DNA of 64,000 bases from an uncultured Microbacterium sp. (GCF_947632095.1 NZ_CANROA010000001.1:124001-188000), one strand, 5' to 3'; shown: positions 19,791-29,047, numbered from the stretch's first letter. A program made the numbers and translations. Notes: generated by a model not told the origin, from the letters alone.

Positions 19791-20975
19791 TCAGCTGAGC
19801 GGCTCCTTCGGGAGGCGGCGGACCTTGGCGCGTCGACGTCGGCGTTCGGGGATCATCGAGCGCATCTCCTCCAGCTTGCCGAAGCACAGCAGGCGGTCAT
19901 CCGCTTCGAGGACGACGTGCTTACGGGGGTTGGGGATGACCATCGTGCCGCGGTGCAGCGTGAGCACAGTGATGTCCCGTTCCCAGAGCCCGGACTCCCC
20001 CAGGGACCGACCGACGAGCTCGGCCGCGTTGTGAACGAGCAATTCAGCGACGCCGTATCCCGTCGACACCGTCAGGCGTTGACGCACGTCGATCTCCGGG
20101 AATCCGACCTGTCCGGCGATGTAGTCGATGATCGCGCCGGCGACGTCGAGATTGGTCGCCTGCTCGATCCCCTGCAGTCCCGGCGAGGAGTTCACCTCCA
20201 TGACGAGCGGGCCGTCATCGCCTTCGAGCATGTCGACGCCGGCCACGCGCAGGCCCATGATCTGAGCGGACCGCACAGCCGCTCGCTCATAGGCGGGGTC
20301 CAGTTGCACGCCCTCGACGCTGCCGCCGCGATGCACGTTGGAGCGGAATTCGTCGCCGGCCGCGGAGCGGCGCATCGCTGCGACGACCCGGTCTCCGACG
20401 ACCAGTGCGCGGATGTCGCGTCCTCGGCTCTCCGAGATGAACTTCTGGATGAGCACGTTCTGCTTCGTCGAGTGCAGAGTCTCGATGATGGCCTCGGCCA
20501 CTTTGACCTGCGGGGCGAGGATCACGCCGATCCCCTGCGTGCCCTCGAGGAGTTTGATGACGACGGGTGCCCCGCCGACGCGCTCGATGGCCGGGCGCAC
20601 GTCGGCACGGTTGCGCACGAACGCGGTGGGCGGCATCGCGATGTTATGGCGCGAGAGGATCTGGTTCGCCCGGAGCTTGTCTCGCGCGCTGGAGATGCCG
20701 TTGGCGGTATTGGGCGTGTATACGTCCATCTGCTCGAACTGGCGGACCACGGCCGTGCCGAAGTAGGTGATCGAGCTGCCGATCCGAGGCAGGATCGCGT
20801 CGTAGTCGCTCAACTGCTTGCCCCGGAAGTGCAGATCGGGTTCATCACCGGTGAGGTCGATGGCGAACTTCAGCGTATTGAGCACTTTGACATCGTGGCC
20901 GCGTTGGATGGCTGCGGCGCGGAGGCGCTGGGTGGAGTAGGCGTGGGGCGCACGGGAGAGCACGGCGAGCTTCAC
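19791..20975 (-). CDS. rimK: RimK-type ATP-grasp ligase fused to a TrkA-C (RCK_C) domain
   Basis: A 394-residue protein. Residues 1-300 are a RimK/LysX-like ATP-grasp ligase: LPRIGSS near 62, VIKLLEGTQGIGV near 139, IQKFISESRGRDIRALVVG near 177 and the metal site LVMEVNSSPGL near 257. RimK adds glutamates to the C terminus of ribosomal protein S6 in other bacteria. Residues 305-372 resemble an RCK_C domain (RDITVLTLHRG, LEADDRLLCFG), normally a ligand-binding module of K+ channels and transporters. A basic tail (RRRRRAKVRR) ends the protein. The GTG start has an aggag site. It is divergent from a RimB-like protease, 17 bases apart. Confidence 0.85.
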   Translation of the reverse strand: MKLAVLSRAPHAYSTQRLRAAAIQRGHDVKVLNTLKFAIDLTGDEPDLHFRGKQLSDYDAILPRIGSSITYFGTAVVRQFEQMDVYTPNTANGISSARDKLRANQILSRHNIAMPPTAFVRNRADVRPAIERVGGAPVVIKLLEGTQGIGVILAPQVKVAEAIIETLHSTKQNVLIQKFISESRGRDIRALVVGDRVVAAMRRSAAGDEFRSNVHRGGSVEGVQLDPAYERAAVRSAQIMGLRVAGVDMLEGDDGPLVMEVNSSPGLQGIEQATNLDVAGAIIDYIAGQVGFPEIDVRQRLTVSTGYGVAELLVHNAAELVGRSLGESGLWERDITVLTLHRGTMVIPNPRKHVVLEADDRLLCFGKLEEMRSMIPERRRRRAKVRRLPKEPLS

Positions 20976-20992
20976 GGGATTCTCCTGCCAAA

Positions 20993-21481
20993 ATGGATTT
21001 CGTGGTTATGACATCTCATTCAAACACTCTTACGGGGTGGCGTGAGTGGGTGTCCCTGCCCGATGCCGGTATCGATTGGATCAAGGCCAAGATCGACACG
21101 GGCGCGCGCACTTCGTCTCTGCACGCCTTCGACATCGAGGCCTTCGAGCGCGAGGGCGAGGACTGGGTCCGTTTCCGAGTCAATCCCTGGCAGAACTCGG
21201 ATGCTGATTCCCGCATCGTCGAGTGCCCGGTGCACGACCGGCGCAGCATTCGCAGCTCCTCGGGCCACTCCGAGGAGCGCATCGTGGTGCTGCTGGCGAT
21301 CCGGCTCGTCGGGCGCCTCGTGGTGTCGGAGGTCACCCTGAGCAATCGCGATGAGATGGGCTTCCGCATGCTGATCGGCCGTGAGGCGCTCCGACGCGGC
21401 TTCATCGTGGATCCGGCGCGCTCCTTCCTCGGCGGGCGAGCCCCGAAAGATGCGCGACGGCGCAACCGCGGACGCGACTGA
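20993..21481 (+). CDS. rimB: RimB-like retropepsin-type zinc protease (COG4067)
   Basis: A 162-residue protein of the ATP-dependent zinc protease/RimB family with a retropepsin-like active site KIDTGARTSSLHA (Asp35) and a second-half LIGREALRRGFIVDP. In other bacteria RimB works with RimK to trim the poly-glutamate tail of S6, and the divergent rimK 17 bases away supports that pairing. No clear ribosome site precedes the ATG at 20993; an internal ATG at 21008 is the alternative start. Cytosolic, no signal peptide. Confidence 0.8.
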   Translation: MDFVVMTSHSNTLTGWREWVSLPDAGIDWIKAKIDTGARTSSLHAFDIEAFEREGEDWVRFRVNPWQNSDADSRIVECPVHDRRSIRSSSGHSEERIVVLLAIRLVGRLVVSEVTLSNRDEMGFRMLIGREALRRGFIVDPARSFLGGRAPKDARRRNRGRD

Positions 21482-21489
21482 TCCGGCCC

Positions 21490-21918
21490 TCAGGCGCGGA
21501 TGAGCACGGTGCCGACGATCTTGTCGTGCAGACCGCGCTGGTCCGGGTCCCAGATGACCGCGGGAATGACGAAGACGAGCAGAGCCGTGCGGATGATCGG
21601 CCGCCACAGCCCCACCCATCGGCCGTTCAGCAGCACGATGCGCATTCCGAGGATGCGGTGCCCGGGGCTGCCGCCGATCGTGGGGATGAAGATGATCTGA
21701 AGTGCGGCGAAGACGAGCATCGGCGTGAACAGCGACGCGCCCGCTTCTCCCGGCAGTGCGAACTGGTCGTAGCCGAAGAATCCGGTGGCGATGATGGTCG
21801 CAGCGGCGTAGTCGATGAGCAGAGCGCCGATGCGACGACCGGCCCGGCCGATGCTTCCGGGGCCGGTTTCGGGGAGACCGAGACGTTCGCCAGGGTATGA
21901 GTTTTCAGCATCCGTCAC
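21490..21918 (-). CDS. RDD family membrane protein
   Basis: A 142-residue protein with the RDD pattern: GRRIGALLIDYAAATII at residues 27-43, a second hydrophobic span LFTPMLVFAALQIIFIPT, and the GGSPGHRILGMRI motif before a third span (TALLVFVIPAVIWD). The function of RDD proteins is poorly known; some act in sodium or proton exchange. The GTG start is preceded by TAGGAT six bases upstream (21925-21930), so the message is probably leaderless. It is divergent from glnA. Confidence 0.83.
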   Translation of the reverse strand: MTDAENSYPGERLGLPETGPGSIGRAGRRIGALLIDYAAATIIATGFFGYDQFALPGEAGASLFTPMLVFAALQIIFIPTIGGSPGHRILGMRIVLLNGRWVGLWRPIIRTALLVFVIPAVIWDPDQRGLHDKIVGTVLIRA

Positions 21919-21924
21919 GCCTCT

Positions 21925-21930
21925 ATCCTA
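21925..21930 (-). promoter_or_regulatory. Leaderless -10 box of the RDD gene
   Basis: TAGGAT on the minus strand, six bases before the GTG at 21918. It sits 10 bases from the GlnR-type box, so the regulator could influence both genes. Confidence 0.5.
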
Positions 21931-21940
21931 CCGAGGCTCT

Positions 21941-21978
21941 GTAACATGGCTGAAACAAAGAGGACACGGCCGAGTAAT
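21941..21978 (+). promoter_or_regulatory. GlnR-type operator upstream of glnA
   Basis: Four half-sites with six-base spacers, GTAAC-n6-GAAAC-n6-GACAC-n6-GTAAT, closely matching the actinobacterial GlnR consensus gTnAc-n6-GaAAc repeated. It lies just upstream of a TAGTCT -10 candidate (21989-21994) and about 63 bases before the glnA start, a position suited to activation under nitrogen limitation. Confidence 0.7.
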
Positions 21979-22041
21979 CCCGCGTGCCTAGTCTTCATGA
22001 AGGCCTCAAGGCCGCGATCCCGAATCATCCAGGAGTGATAC

Positions 22042-23466
22042 ATGTTCACCGATTCGTCCGAAGTGCTGAGCTACATCAAGGAGAACGACGTCAAGTTCCT
22101 TGACATCCGGTTCACCGATCTGCCCGGCGTGCAGCAGCACTTCAACATCCCGGCTTCCACGGTCGACGAGGACTTCTTCACGGAAGGGCAGCTGTTCGAC
22201 GGCTCCTCCATCCGCGGGTTCGCCAGCATCCACGAGTCGGACATGCAGCTGATCCCCGATGTGACGACCGCCTACATCGATCAGTTCCGCGAAGCCACGA
22301 CGCTCGTCATGATCTTCGACATCTACAACCCGCGCACGGGCGAGATCTATTCGAAGGACCCGCGCCAGGTCGCGAAGAAGGCGGAGAAGTACCTCGCCTC
22401 GACCGGCATCGCCGACACCGCGTTCTTCGCCCCCGAGGCGGAGTTCTACATCTTCGATGATGTGCGTTACTCGACCACGGCGAACCAGAGCTTCTACAGC
22501 GTCGACTCCGAAGAGGGCGCATGGAACACGGCACGCGAGGAGGAGGGCGGCAACCTCGGCAACAAGACGCCGTTCAAGGGCGGATACTTCCCCGTCGCCC
22601 CGGTCGACAAGACTGCGGATCTCCGCGATGACATGACCCTCAACCTCATCGACGCGGGCTTCGCTCTCGAGCGCTCGCACCACGAGGTCGGCACGGGTGG
22701 TCAGCAGGAGATCAACTACCGCTTCGACACCATGGTGCACGCGGCCGACGACATCCTGAAGTTCAAGTACATCATCAAGAACACGGCCGAGCAGTGGGGC
22801 AAGACCGTCACTTTCATGCCGAAGCCGCTCTACGGCGACAACGGCTCGGGGATGCACACGCACCAGTCTCTGTGGAGCGAGGGCAAGCCCCTGTTCTACG
22901 ATGAGGCCGGCTATGGCCAGCTGAGCGACATCGCCCGCTGGTACATCGGCGGTCTGCTCAAGCACGCCAACGCCGTTCTCGCCTTCACGAACCCGTCGCT
23001 GAACAGCTACCACCGCCTGGTGAAGGGCTTCGAGGCTCCGGTGAACCTGGCCTACTCGGCCGGCAACCGCTCCGCCGCCATCCGCATCCCGCTCACGGGA
23101 TCCAACCCGAAGGCGAAGCGCATCGAGTTCCGCGTTCCGGATGCCTCGAGCAACCCGTACCTGGCCTTCGCCGCTCAGCTCATGGCCGGTCTCGACGGCA
23201 TCAAGAACCGCATCGAGCCGCTCGAGCCGATCGACAAGGATCTCTACGAGCTTCCCCCCGAGGAGGCCAAGAACATCCCGCAGGTGCCGAACTCGCTCCT
23301 CGACTCGCTCGAGGCACTCCGAGAGGACCACCAGTTCCTGCTCGAGGGCGGCGTGTTCACCGAGGAGCTCATCGAGACCTGGATCTCCTACAAGATGGAG
23401 AACGAGATCCTGCCGATCGCGCAGCGTCCGCACCCGTTCGAGTTCGAGCTCTACTTCGGAGTCTGA
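22042..23466 (+). CDS. glnA: Glutamine synthetase type I (GSI-beta)
   Basis: A 474-residue GSI that condenses glutamate and ammonia with [12 protein letters not shown] near residue 52, the ATP/glutamate loops [12 protein letters not shown] and [27 protein letters not shown], and a C-terminal adenylylation site [11 protein letters not shown] (Tyr402) are all present, so it can be controlled by GlnE, encoded 1 kb downstream on the other strand. The upstream GlnR-type box predicts transcriptional nitrogen control. A ribosome site (caggagtg) precedes the ATG. Confidence 0.95.
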   Translation: MFTDSSEVLSYIKENDVKFLDIRFTDLPGVQQHFNIPASTVDEDFFTEGQLFDGSSIRGFASIHESDMQLIPDVTTAYIDQFREATTLVMIFDIYNPRTGEIYSKDPRQVAKKAEKYLASTGIADTAFFAPEAEFYIFDDVRYSTTANQSFYSVDSEEGAWNTAREEEGGNLGNKTPFKGGYFPVAPVDKTADLRDDMTLNLIDAGFALERSHHEVGTGGQQEINYRFDTMVHAADDILKFKYIIKNTAEQWGKTVTFMPKPLYGDNGSGMHTHQSLWSEGKPLFYDEAGYGQLSDIARWYIGGLLKHANAVLAFTNPSLNSYHRLVKGFEAPVNLAYSAGNRSAAIRIPLTGSNPKAKRIEFRVPDASSNPYLAFAAQLMAGLDGIKNRIEPLEPIDKDLYELPPEEAKNIPQVPNSLLDSLEALREDHQFLLEGGVFTEELIETWISYKMENEILPIAQRPHPFEFELYFGV

Positions 23467-23482
23467 TCCGAAAGAGGCAGAA

Positions 23483-23517
23483 GGAAGAGGCCGTCCCGTT
23501 CAGGGGCGGCCTCTTCC
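23483..23517. terminator. Bidirectional terminator between glnA and the lipid kinase
   Basis: An 11-bp perfect stem (ggaagaggccg, 23483-23493, with cggcctcttcc, 23507-23517), extended by ccc/ggg inside, in the 70-base gap between convergent genes. Confidence 0.78.
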
Positions 23518-23536
23518 GCGTTTCCGGCGCGCGGCG

Positions 23537-24463
23537 TCACAACACCTGCAGCGCAGCTGCCTGCACGCGCACGGCGATCGTCGAGACGTCGCCGAGCTCT
23601 TCGCCGTCGATCTCGAACGTCAGCGGGCTCGCCAGCTGCACGCGCAGGCTCTCGGCGGTGAGGTGACGAGTCGATTCCGTGCTGACGGCCTTGTCGCCAC
23701 CGGTGAGACGCCGCAGGATGCCGTTGTCCCAGACGACCGAGCGCACGGTCTCGAGCCATTGCAGGGCCCCGTCGGAGCTCACCAGCAGCAGGTCCAGCAT
23801 CCCGTCATCGAGTCGGGCATCGGGAAGCAGGCGGAGTCCGCCCTGGATCATGCCGCAGTTGCCGATGATCATGGTGTGTCCACGCACATCCTGAGGCTCA
23901 TCGCCGTCGATCTCGAGCACGATGTCCGTCATCTCGGTGCCGGCCATCGCCCGTCCCATCGCCTCGACGTAGGCCAGCCATCCGGCGCGGTCCTTGAGGT
24001 CGTCGTCGGTCTCCGAGAGCATCTGGGCATCGATGCCGAATCCGACCATCACAGCGAAGGCGTGCTCGGGGCCGTCGTCGAGACTGACCCAGCCGAGGTC
24101 GATCGCCGTGGATTCGTCCGCCGCGATGCGTGCGAGCGCACCCGCCAGGTCGTCCAGCGGGACAGCGAGGTTGCGTGCCAGCAGATTACCCGTACCGCGC
24201 GGCACGATCCCGAGGGAGACGCCCGTTCCCGCCAGAGCCTCGGCGACCGCGCGAACGGTCCCATCGCCGCCCACGGCGACGACCGTGCCGCAGCCGGCTT
24301 CGACGGCTTCCTGCGCCATGCCGGTGCCCGGGTCGTCGACGCTCGTCTCCCACCAGCGGATTCCCTCCGCCGCATTCCCGAAGGTCTTATCGACCGCATC
24401 GCGCAGAAGAGCCGCATCCGTCTTGGAAGGGTTCCAGATGATCCCGATACTCGTGTCGCTCAT
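23537..24463 (-). CDS. Diacylglycerol kinase-family lipid kinase
   Basis: A 308-residue lipid kinase of the DagK/YegS type. The nucleotide motif VVAVGGDGTVRAVAEAL and the PRGTGNLLARNL motif are clear, followed by AIDLGWV and the metal-binding LDDGMLDLLLVS. It would phosphorylate diacylglycerol or a related lipid at the membrane. The ATG at 24461-24463 gives MSDTSIGIIWNP; an upstream in-frame ATG at 24487 adds eight residues. It lies 36 bases downstream of glnE and is probably the last gene of that operon, an association I cannot explain functionally. Confidence 0.88.
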   Translation of the reverse strand: MSDTSIGIIWNPSKTDAALLRDAVDKTFGNAAEGIRWWETSVDDPGTGMAQEAVEAGCGTVVAVGGDGTVRAVAEALAGTGVSLGIVPRGTGNLLARNLAVPLDDLAGALARIAADESTAIDLGWVSLDDGPEHAFAVMVGFGIDAQMLSETDDDLKDRAGWLAYVEAMGRAMAGTEMTDIVLEIDGDEPQDVRGHTMIIGNCGMIQGGLRLLPDARLDDGMLDLLLVSSDGALQWLETVRSVVWDNGILRRLTGGDKAVSTESTRHLTAESLRVQLASPLTFEIDGEELGDVSTIAVRVQAAALQVL

Positions 24464-24499
24464 GTGCTCAGCCTGGGCCAGCGGCACGATCGGCGCAAC

Positions 24500-27475
24500 T
24501 CATCTGTAGAAGAGCTGCTCGAACACGCGCCGAGACCGGCGGGTGACGCGCAGGTAGTCCTCCTCCACGAGCGATGCCGACCTCTCCGGGTAGCCGAGCA
24601 GGTCGGCGATCGCGTCGAGCTCCGGACGGTCCCAGGGAAGCATGTCGCTCGTTTTCCCGGTGCGCAGGGTGATCGCCGATCGCAGGCGGCTGGAGAGCAG
24701 CCAGGCATCCTTCAGTACCTCGGCCTCTTCGTTCCCCAGAAGTCCGGCCGTCCGGGCCGCTTCGAGGGCGTCGAGAGTCGATGTTGTGCGCAGCGCCGGG
24801 ACGCGAGAGGCGTTCTCGAGCTGGAGGAGCTGCACGAGCCATTCCACGTCGCTGAGCGTTCCCGGTCCGAGCTTCAGGTGCCGCCGTGGGTCGGCTCCGC
24901 GGGGAAGGCGCTCGCCCTCCATGCGCGCCTTGATGCGCTTGATCTCCCGCACCGCGAGCTGATCGACCTCCATGGGGTACCGGATGCTCTCCGCCATGCC
25001 CATGAATGCGGAGATGAGATCCTCGCTGCCGGCGACGCCGCGCGCGCGCAGGAGCGCCTGCGCCTCCCACGACACCGACCAGCGCCGGTAGTACTCCGCA
25101 TACGCCGTCATCGAGCGCACCAGGGGCCCCTTGCGGCCCTCCGGGCGAAGATCGGCGTCCAGCTCCAGAGGAAGACGATGATCGGTCAGGTGCTCCCGGA
25201 GCCCCGCGACCATCTGGGTGGCGAGCGTCTGCGCACGCTGCGGTTCCACGCCGTTCGCTGCGAAGACGTAGAGGATGTCGGCATCCGATCCGAACCCGAG
25301 TTCGGCACCACCGAAACGGCCCATGCCGATGATCGCGAACTGGAAGGCTTCGTCCTCTGCGGGGACGACGTTCCGGCGCACCGCGTGCAGCGCGGCATCG
25401 ATCGTGGCGTCGGTGATCGCCGTCAGAGACTCGGCCATCTCCTCGATCGTCAGAACACCCAGCACGGATCCCATCGCCGTGCGCAGCAGCTCTCGCCGGC
25501 GGAGCGCCCGGACCGCGGTGAGCGCCGAATCGATCGATGCGTGCCGCGTGCGGATCGCGCGAGCTTCATCGCGCAGCTTGTCCGCTCCCTTCGGCCGGAG
25601 AAGTTCCCGATTATCGAGCCAGGCGACGGACTCCGGGATCCACTCCATGAGCTCGCCTATATAGCGCGAGGAGGACAGGAGCTTGGTGAGGTTCTCCAGC
25701 GCGCCGGAGGAGTCCCGGAGCATCCGCAGGAACCAGGACGAATCTCCCAAGCGCTCACTGATGCGCCGGAATGCGAGGAGCGCGTAGTCGGGGTCGCTGC
25801 CGTCGGCGAACCAGCGCACCATGATGGGCATGAGGTGCCGTTGCACGGTCACCTTCCGGCTGATTCCGGTCGTGAGCGCACCGATGTGGCGCAATGCGCC
25901 GGCCGGGTCGCGGAAGCCGATCGCGGCGAGACGGTCGCGTGCGCGTGCCGGCGAGAAGCTTCGCTCGTCCTCGGGCAGCTCGGCGACGGCGTTGAGCAGC
26001 GGACGGTAGAAGAGCCGGGTGTGGATGTCGCGCACCTCACGGCGCAGGCTCTCCCAGAGCGACCAGATGGCGGCGCCGTCCTCGGCCAGCCCCGTCGAAC
26101 GGGCGAGCACGCGCAGGCCCTCCGGCGTGCGGGGCATGAGGTGGGTGCGGCTGAGATCGCGTAGCTGCAACCGGTGCTCGAGAAGCCGCAGCGTGCGGTA
26201 GTCCGCGGCGAAGATCGCGGCATCCTCGCGGCCGATGTATCCGCCGGCGACGAGTGCGTCGAGGCTTTCGAGTGTGCCCTGGGTGCGGATGTCGGGGTCG
26301 GTGAGGCCATGCACGAGTTGCAGGAGCTGCACGGTGAACTCGATATCGCGGAGCCCACCGGGACCCAGCTTGATCTGGTGGCGGACGTCGTCGGGATCGA
26401 TGTGGTCGGTGACCCGCTCCCGCATGCGCTGCACGCTCTCGACGAAGTTCTCCCGCGCCGCGCTGGACCAGACCTTCGGCTGGACCGCCTCGATGTAGTC
26501 GGCTCCGAGATCGGCGTCGCCGGCGAGGGGACGCGCTTTCAGCAGCGCCTGGAACTCCCAGCTCTTCGCCCAGCGGTCGTAATAGGCGAGATGGGAATCG
26601 AGGGAGCGCACGAGAGCCCCCTGCTTGCCCTCCGGGCGCAGGTTCGCGTCGACCTCCCACAGGGGCGGTTCGATCTCGACGCCGGAGAGGCCGCGCATCG
26701 TCTCCCGGGCGAGAGTCGTCGCGATGTCGATAGCCCGCGCCTCGCTGAGGCGTGTCTCATCGGCCGTTCCGCCGACGAAGATCACATCCACGTCGCTGAC
26801 GTAGTTCAGCTCGCGCGCACCGGCCTTGCCCATGCCGATGATCGACAGTCGGGTGAGTGCCACTTCCTCTCGCGAGCAGGATGCCGCCACCCGCGTGCGC
26901 GCAACCGCGAGAGAAGCCTCCAGCGCCGCGCCCGCGGCATCCGCCAGCGCGGCAGAGACCGCGGCGATCCGCGTCTCCGGCTCCGGTGTCAGCAGGTCGA
27001 TCGCCGCGATCTCGGCGAGTGCCCGACGGTACGCCACGCGCAGCGACACCCAGGCGCTCTCATCGCCGGATGATGCGAAGCCATCCTCGACCTGCACCGC
27101 TGCCAGCATCCGTTCTTCCAAGGCGGGCGCACTCGGCACGAGCTGCCCGATCTCGTTCAGGATCGAGAGCTGGTCCGGGTGACGCAGGAAGAAATCCGCC
27201 AAGCCGGTGGATGCTCCGAAAACCCGCCAGACGATGATCCGGGTCTCCGGGTCGGCGAGAAGCGCGCGCAGCACGGCGGGGTCGCGTCGCGCGACGCGGA
27301 TCATGCCCTCGGCTGCGCTGTCGGGATCCGCCGCGGAGACGCCGGCGAGGATTTCGCCGGCGTCCTGGCCGATCAGCTCCGACAGCTCCTCGAGCGCCTG
27401 CGCGCCCGCGCGCAGATCGTCGAATCCGAAACGGGCGAGAGCGGAGAGGGAGATAGCCGACTGCGAACGCGACAT
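24500..27475 (-). CDS. glnE: Glutamine synthetase adenylyltransferase/deadenylylase
   Basis: A 991-residue bifunctional regulator. Two nucleotidyltransferase domains are seen: the N-terminal deadenylylase with GARELNYVSDVDVIFV and the C-terminal adenylyltransferase with GGAELGFGSDADILYV, each followed by a helical bundle, with R(P/E)EG(K/R)-type strands (LRPEGKQGALVRS and LRPEGRKGPLVRS) in both halves. It attaches or removes AMP on a GS tyrosine (Tyr402 of the GlnA described at 22.0 kb). It starts four bases after the glnA2 stop, so the two are cotranscribed. Confidence 0.94.
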   Translation of the reverse strand: MSRSQSAISLSALARFGFDDLRAGAQALEELSELIGQDAGEILAGVSAADPDSAAEGMIRVARRDPAVLRALLADPETRIIVWRVFGASTGLADFFLRHPDQLSILNEIGQLVPSAPALEERMLAAVQVEDGFASSGDESAWVSLRVAYRRALAEIAAIDLLTPEPETRIAAVSAALADAAGAALEASLAVARTRVAASCSREEVALTRLSIIGMGKAGARELNYVSDVDVIFVGGTADETRLSEARAIDIATTLARETMRGLSGVEIEPPLWEVDANLRPEGKQGALVRSLDSHLAYYDRWAKSWEFQALLKARPLAGDADLGADYIEAVQPKVWSSAARENFVESVQRMRERVTDHIDPDDVRHQIKLGPGGLRDIEFTVQLLQLVHGLTDPDIRTQGTLESLDALVAGGYIGREDAAIFAADYRTLRLLEHRLQLRDLSRTHLMPRTPEGLRVLARSTGLAEDGAAIWSLWESLRREVRDIHTRLFYRPLLNAVAELPEDERSFSPARARDRLAAIGFRDPAGALRHIGALTTGISRKVTVQRHLMPIMVRWFADGSDPDYALLAFRRISERLGDSSWFLRMLRDSSGALENLTKLLSSSRYIGELMEWIPESVAWLDNRELLRPKGADKLRDEARAIRTRHASIDSALTAVRALRRRELLRTAMGSVLGVLTIEEMAESLTAITDATIDAALHAVRRNVVPAEDEAFQFAIIGMGRFGGAELGFGSDADILYVFAANGVEPQRAQTLATQMVAGLREHLTDHRLPLELDADLRPEGRKGPLVRSMTAYAEYYRRWSVSWEAQALLRARGVAGSEDLISAFMGMAESIRYPMEVDQLAVREIKRIKARMEGERLPRGADPRRHLKLGPGTLSDVEWLVQLLQLENASRVPALRTTSTLDALEAARTAGLLGNEEAEVLKDAWLLSSRLRSAITLRTGKTSDMLPWDRPELDAIADLLGYPERSASLVEEDYLRVTRRSRRVFEQLFYR

Positions 27476-27479
27476 CGGA

Positions 27480-28823
27480 TCAGAGCAGCTCGAGGTTGCT
27501 CTTCAGCTCGAAGGGCGTGACCTGCCCGCGGTAGGCCTCCCACTCCTTGCGCTTGTTGAGGAGCACATAGTTGAAGACCTGCTCGCCGAGGGTCTCGGCG
27601 ACGAGCTCCGACCGCTCCATGTACTCCAGGGCGTGGTCGAGGCTCGCCGGCAGCGAGGAATACCCTAGCGCGCGTCGCTCCCCATCGGTCAACGACCAGA
27701 CGTTGTTCTCAGCCTCGGGCGGAAGCTCGTACTCGTTCTCGATCCCCTTGAGACCGGCGGCGAGCATGAGCGCATAGGCCAGGTACGGGTTGGCCGCCGA
27801 ATCCAGGCCGCGGTGCTCGACGCGCGAGGACTGGCTCTTGTTCGGCTTGTACATCGGAACCCGCACGAGCGCCGAACGGTTCGTGTGCCCCCACGTGACG
27901 AAGCTGGGGGCCTCGTCACCGCCCCAGAGCCGCTTGTACGAGTTGACGAACTGGTTCGTGACGGCGGCGATCTCATTGGCGTGCTTGAGAAGGCCCGCGA
28001 TGAAGTGACGCCCGGTCTGAGAGAGCTGGTACTTCGCGCCCTCTTCCCAGAACGCGTTCCGATCGCCCTCGAACAGAGACATGTGCGTGTGCATTCCGCT
28101 GCCGGGCTGGTCGCTCATCGGCTTGGGCATGAACGTCGCGTACACGCCCTGCTCGATCGCGACCTCCTTGATCACCGTGCGGAAGGTCATCACGTTGTCC
28201 GCGGTCGTCAGAGCATCCGCGTAGCGCAGATCGATCTCGTTCTGTCCGGGGCCGCCCTCGTGGTGGCTGTACTCCACGGAGATGCCGAGATCTTCCAGCA
28301 TCCGCACCGAACGGCGCCGGAAGTCGTGCGCGGTGCCTCCGGGAACATTGTCGAAATATCCCGCGGAGTCGACGGGGACCGGGCCCTCGGGGCCGATCAC
28401 GGACGATTTGAGCAGGTAGAACTCGATCTCGGGGTGCGTGTAGAACGTGAACCCGGCATCCGCGGCCTTCGCAAGGGCGCGCTTGAGGACGTGTCGCGGA
28501 TCCGCGACCGCGGGCTGGCCGTCCGGAGTCGTCAGATCGCAGAACATGCGGGCGGTCGGGTCGATCTCGCCGCGCCATGGCAGAGTCTGGAACGTCGTCG
28601 GGTCCGGCTGCGCGAGCAGGTCCGATTCGTAGGTCCGGGTCAGACCCTCGATCGCCGAGCCGTCGAAGCCGATGCCCTCGGCGAAGGCGCCCTCGACCTC
28701 GGCCGGAGCGATCGCCACCGACTTCAGCGTGCCGATGACATCCGTGAACCACAGACGGACGAACTTGACGCCGCGCTCCTCGATCGTCCGCAGCACGAAG
28801 TCACGTTGCTTGTCCATGCCCAT
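27480..28823 (-). CDS. glnA2: Second glutamine synthetase-like enzyme (GlnA2 type)
   Basis: A 447-residue GSI paralogue. It shows FDGSAIEGL, HHEGGPGQNEIDL, KPMSDQPGSGMHTHMS and NRSALVRVP, so the catalytic core is retained. It lacks the insertions of the main GlnA and ends with NVWSLTDGERRALGYSSLP, the pattern of actinobacterial GlnA2. A tyrosine is still present in the EYELPPEAE segment that corresponds to the adenylylation loop. GlnA2-type enzymes in relatives have weak GS activity or ligate glutamate to polyamines. It sits between the small protein gene (8-base gap) and glnE (4-base gap) in one operon. Confidence 0.88.
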   Translation of the reverse strand: MGMDKQRDFVLRTIEERGVKFVRLWFTDVIGTLKSVAIAPAEVEGAFAEGIGFDGSAIEGLTRTYESDLLAQPDPTTFQTLPWRGEIDPTARMFCDLTTPDGQPAVADPRHVLKRALAKAADAGFTFYTHPEIEFYLLKSSVIGPEGPVPVDSAGYFDNVPGGTAHDFRRRSVRMLEDLGISVEYSHHEGGPGQNEIDLRYADALTTADNVMTFRTVIKEVAIEQGVYATFMPKPMSDQPGSGMHTHMSLFEGDRNAFWEEGAKYQLSQTGRHFIAGLLKHANEIAAVTNQFVNSYKRLWGGDEAPSFVTWGHTNRSALVRVPMYKPNKSQSSRVEHRGLDSAANPYLAYALMLAAGLKGIENEYELPPEAENNVWSLTDGERRALGYSSLPASLDHALEYMERSELVAETLGEQVFNYVLLNKRKEWEAYRGQVTPFELKSNLELL

Positions 28824-28831
28824 AGGTGCTT

Positions 28832-29047
28832 TTACTTCCCGCTGGCGTCGGTCGCCCGAGGCCAGTCTTCTTCAATGGCTTCTTCCTCGGCCCATGCCGC
28901 CGAGCGCTCCTTCAGCTTCTCCGGTGCGCGAGCAGCCTCCTCGGAGGTGTCGAAAGGACCGATCCGATCGACGGCGGGCGATACGAGACCATGCTCGACC
29001 TCCCCTGTTCGGGAGTTGTACCAGTACTTCTTCTCGTCGCTGGACAT
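28832..29047 (-). CDS. Small SPOR-like conserved protein
   Basis: A 71-residue protein starting MSSDEKKYWYNSRTGEVEHG and continuing with GPFDTSEEAARAPEKLKER; the aromatic KYWYN start and the F-D-T-x-x-E-A pattern recall a single SPOR-like fold in Microbacteriaceae. The ATG at 29045-29047 has a gaggaa ribosome site six bases away. It is the first gene of a probable operon with glnA2, glnE and the lipid kinase. SPOR domains bind denuded peptidoglycan, but the absence of a signal peptide makes that role doubtful here. Confidence 0.72.
   Translation of the reverse strand: MSSDEKKYWYNSRTGEVEHGLVSPAVDRIGPFDTSEEAARAPEKLKERSAAWAEEEAIEEDWPRATDASGK

Noticed and set aside
23141..26164. 1007-codon open frame antisense to glnE and the lipid kinase
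   Set aside because: Crosses from the end of glnA through two well-supported genes on the other strand; no recognisable domain.
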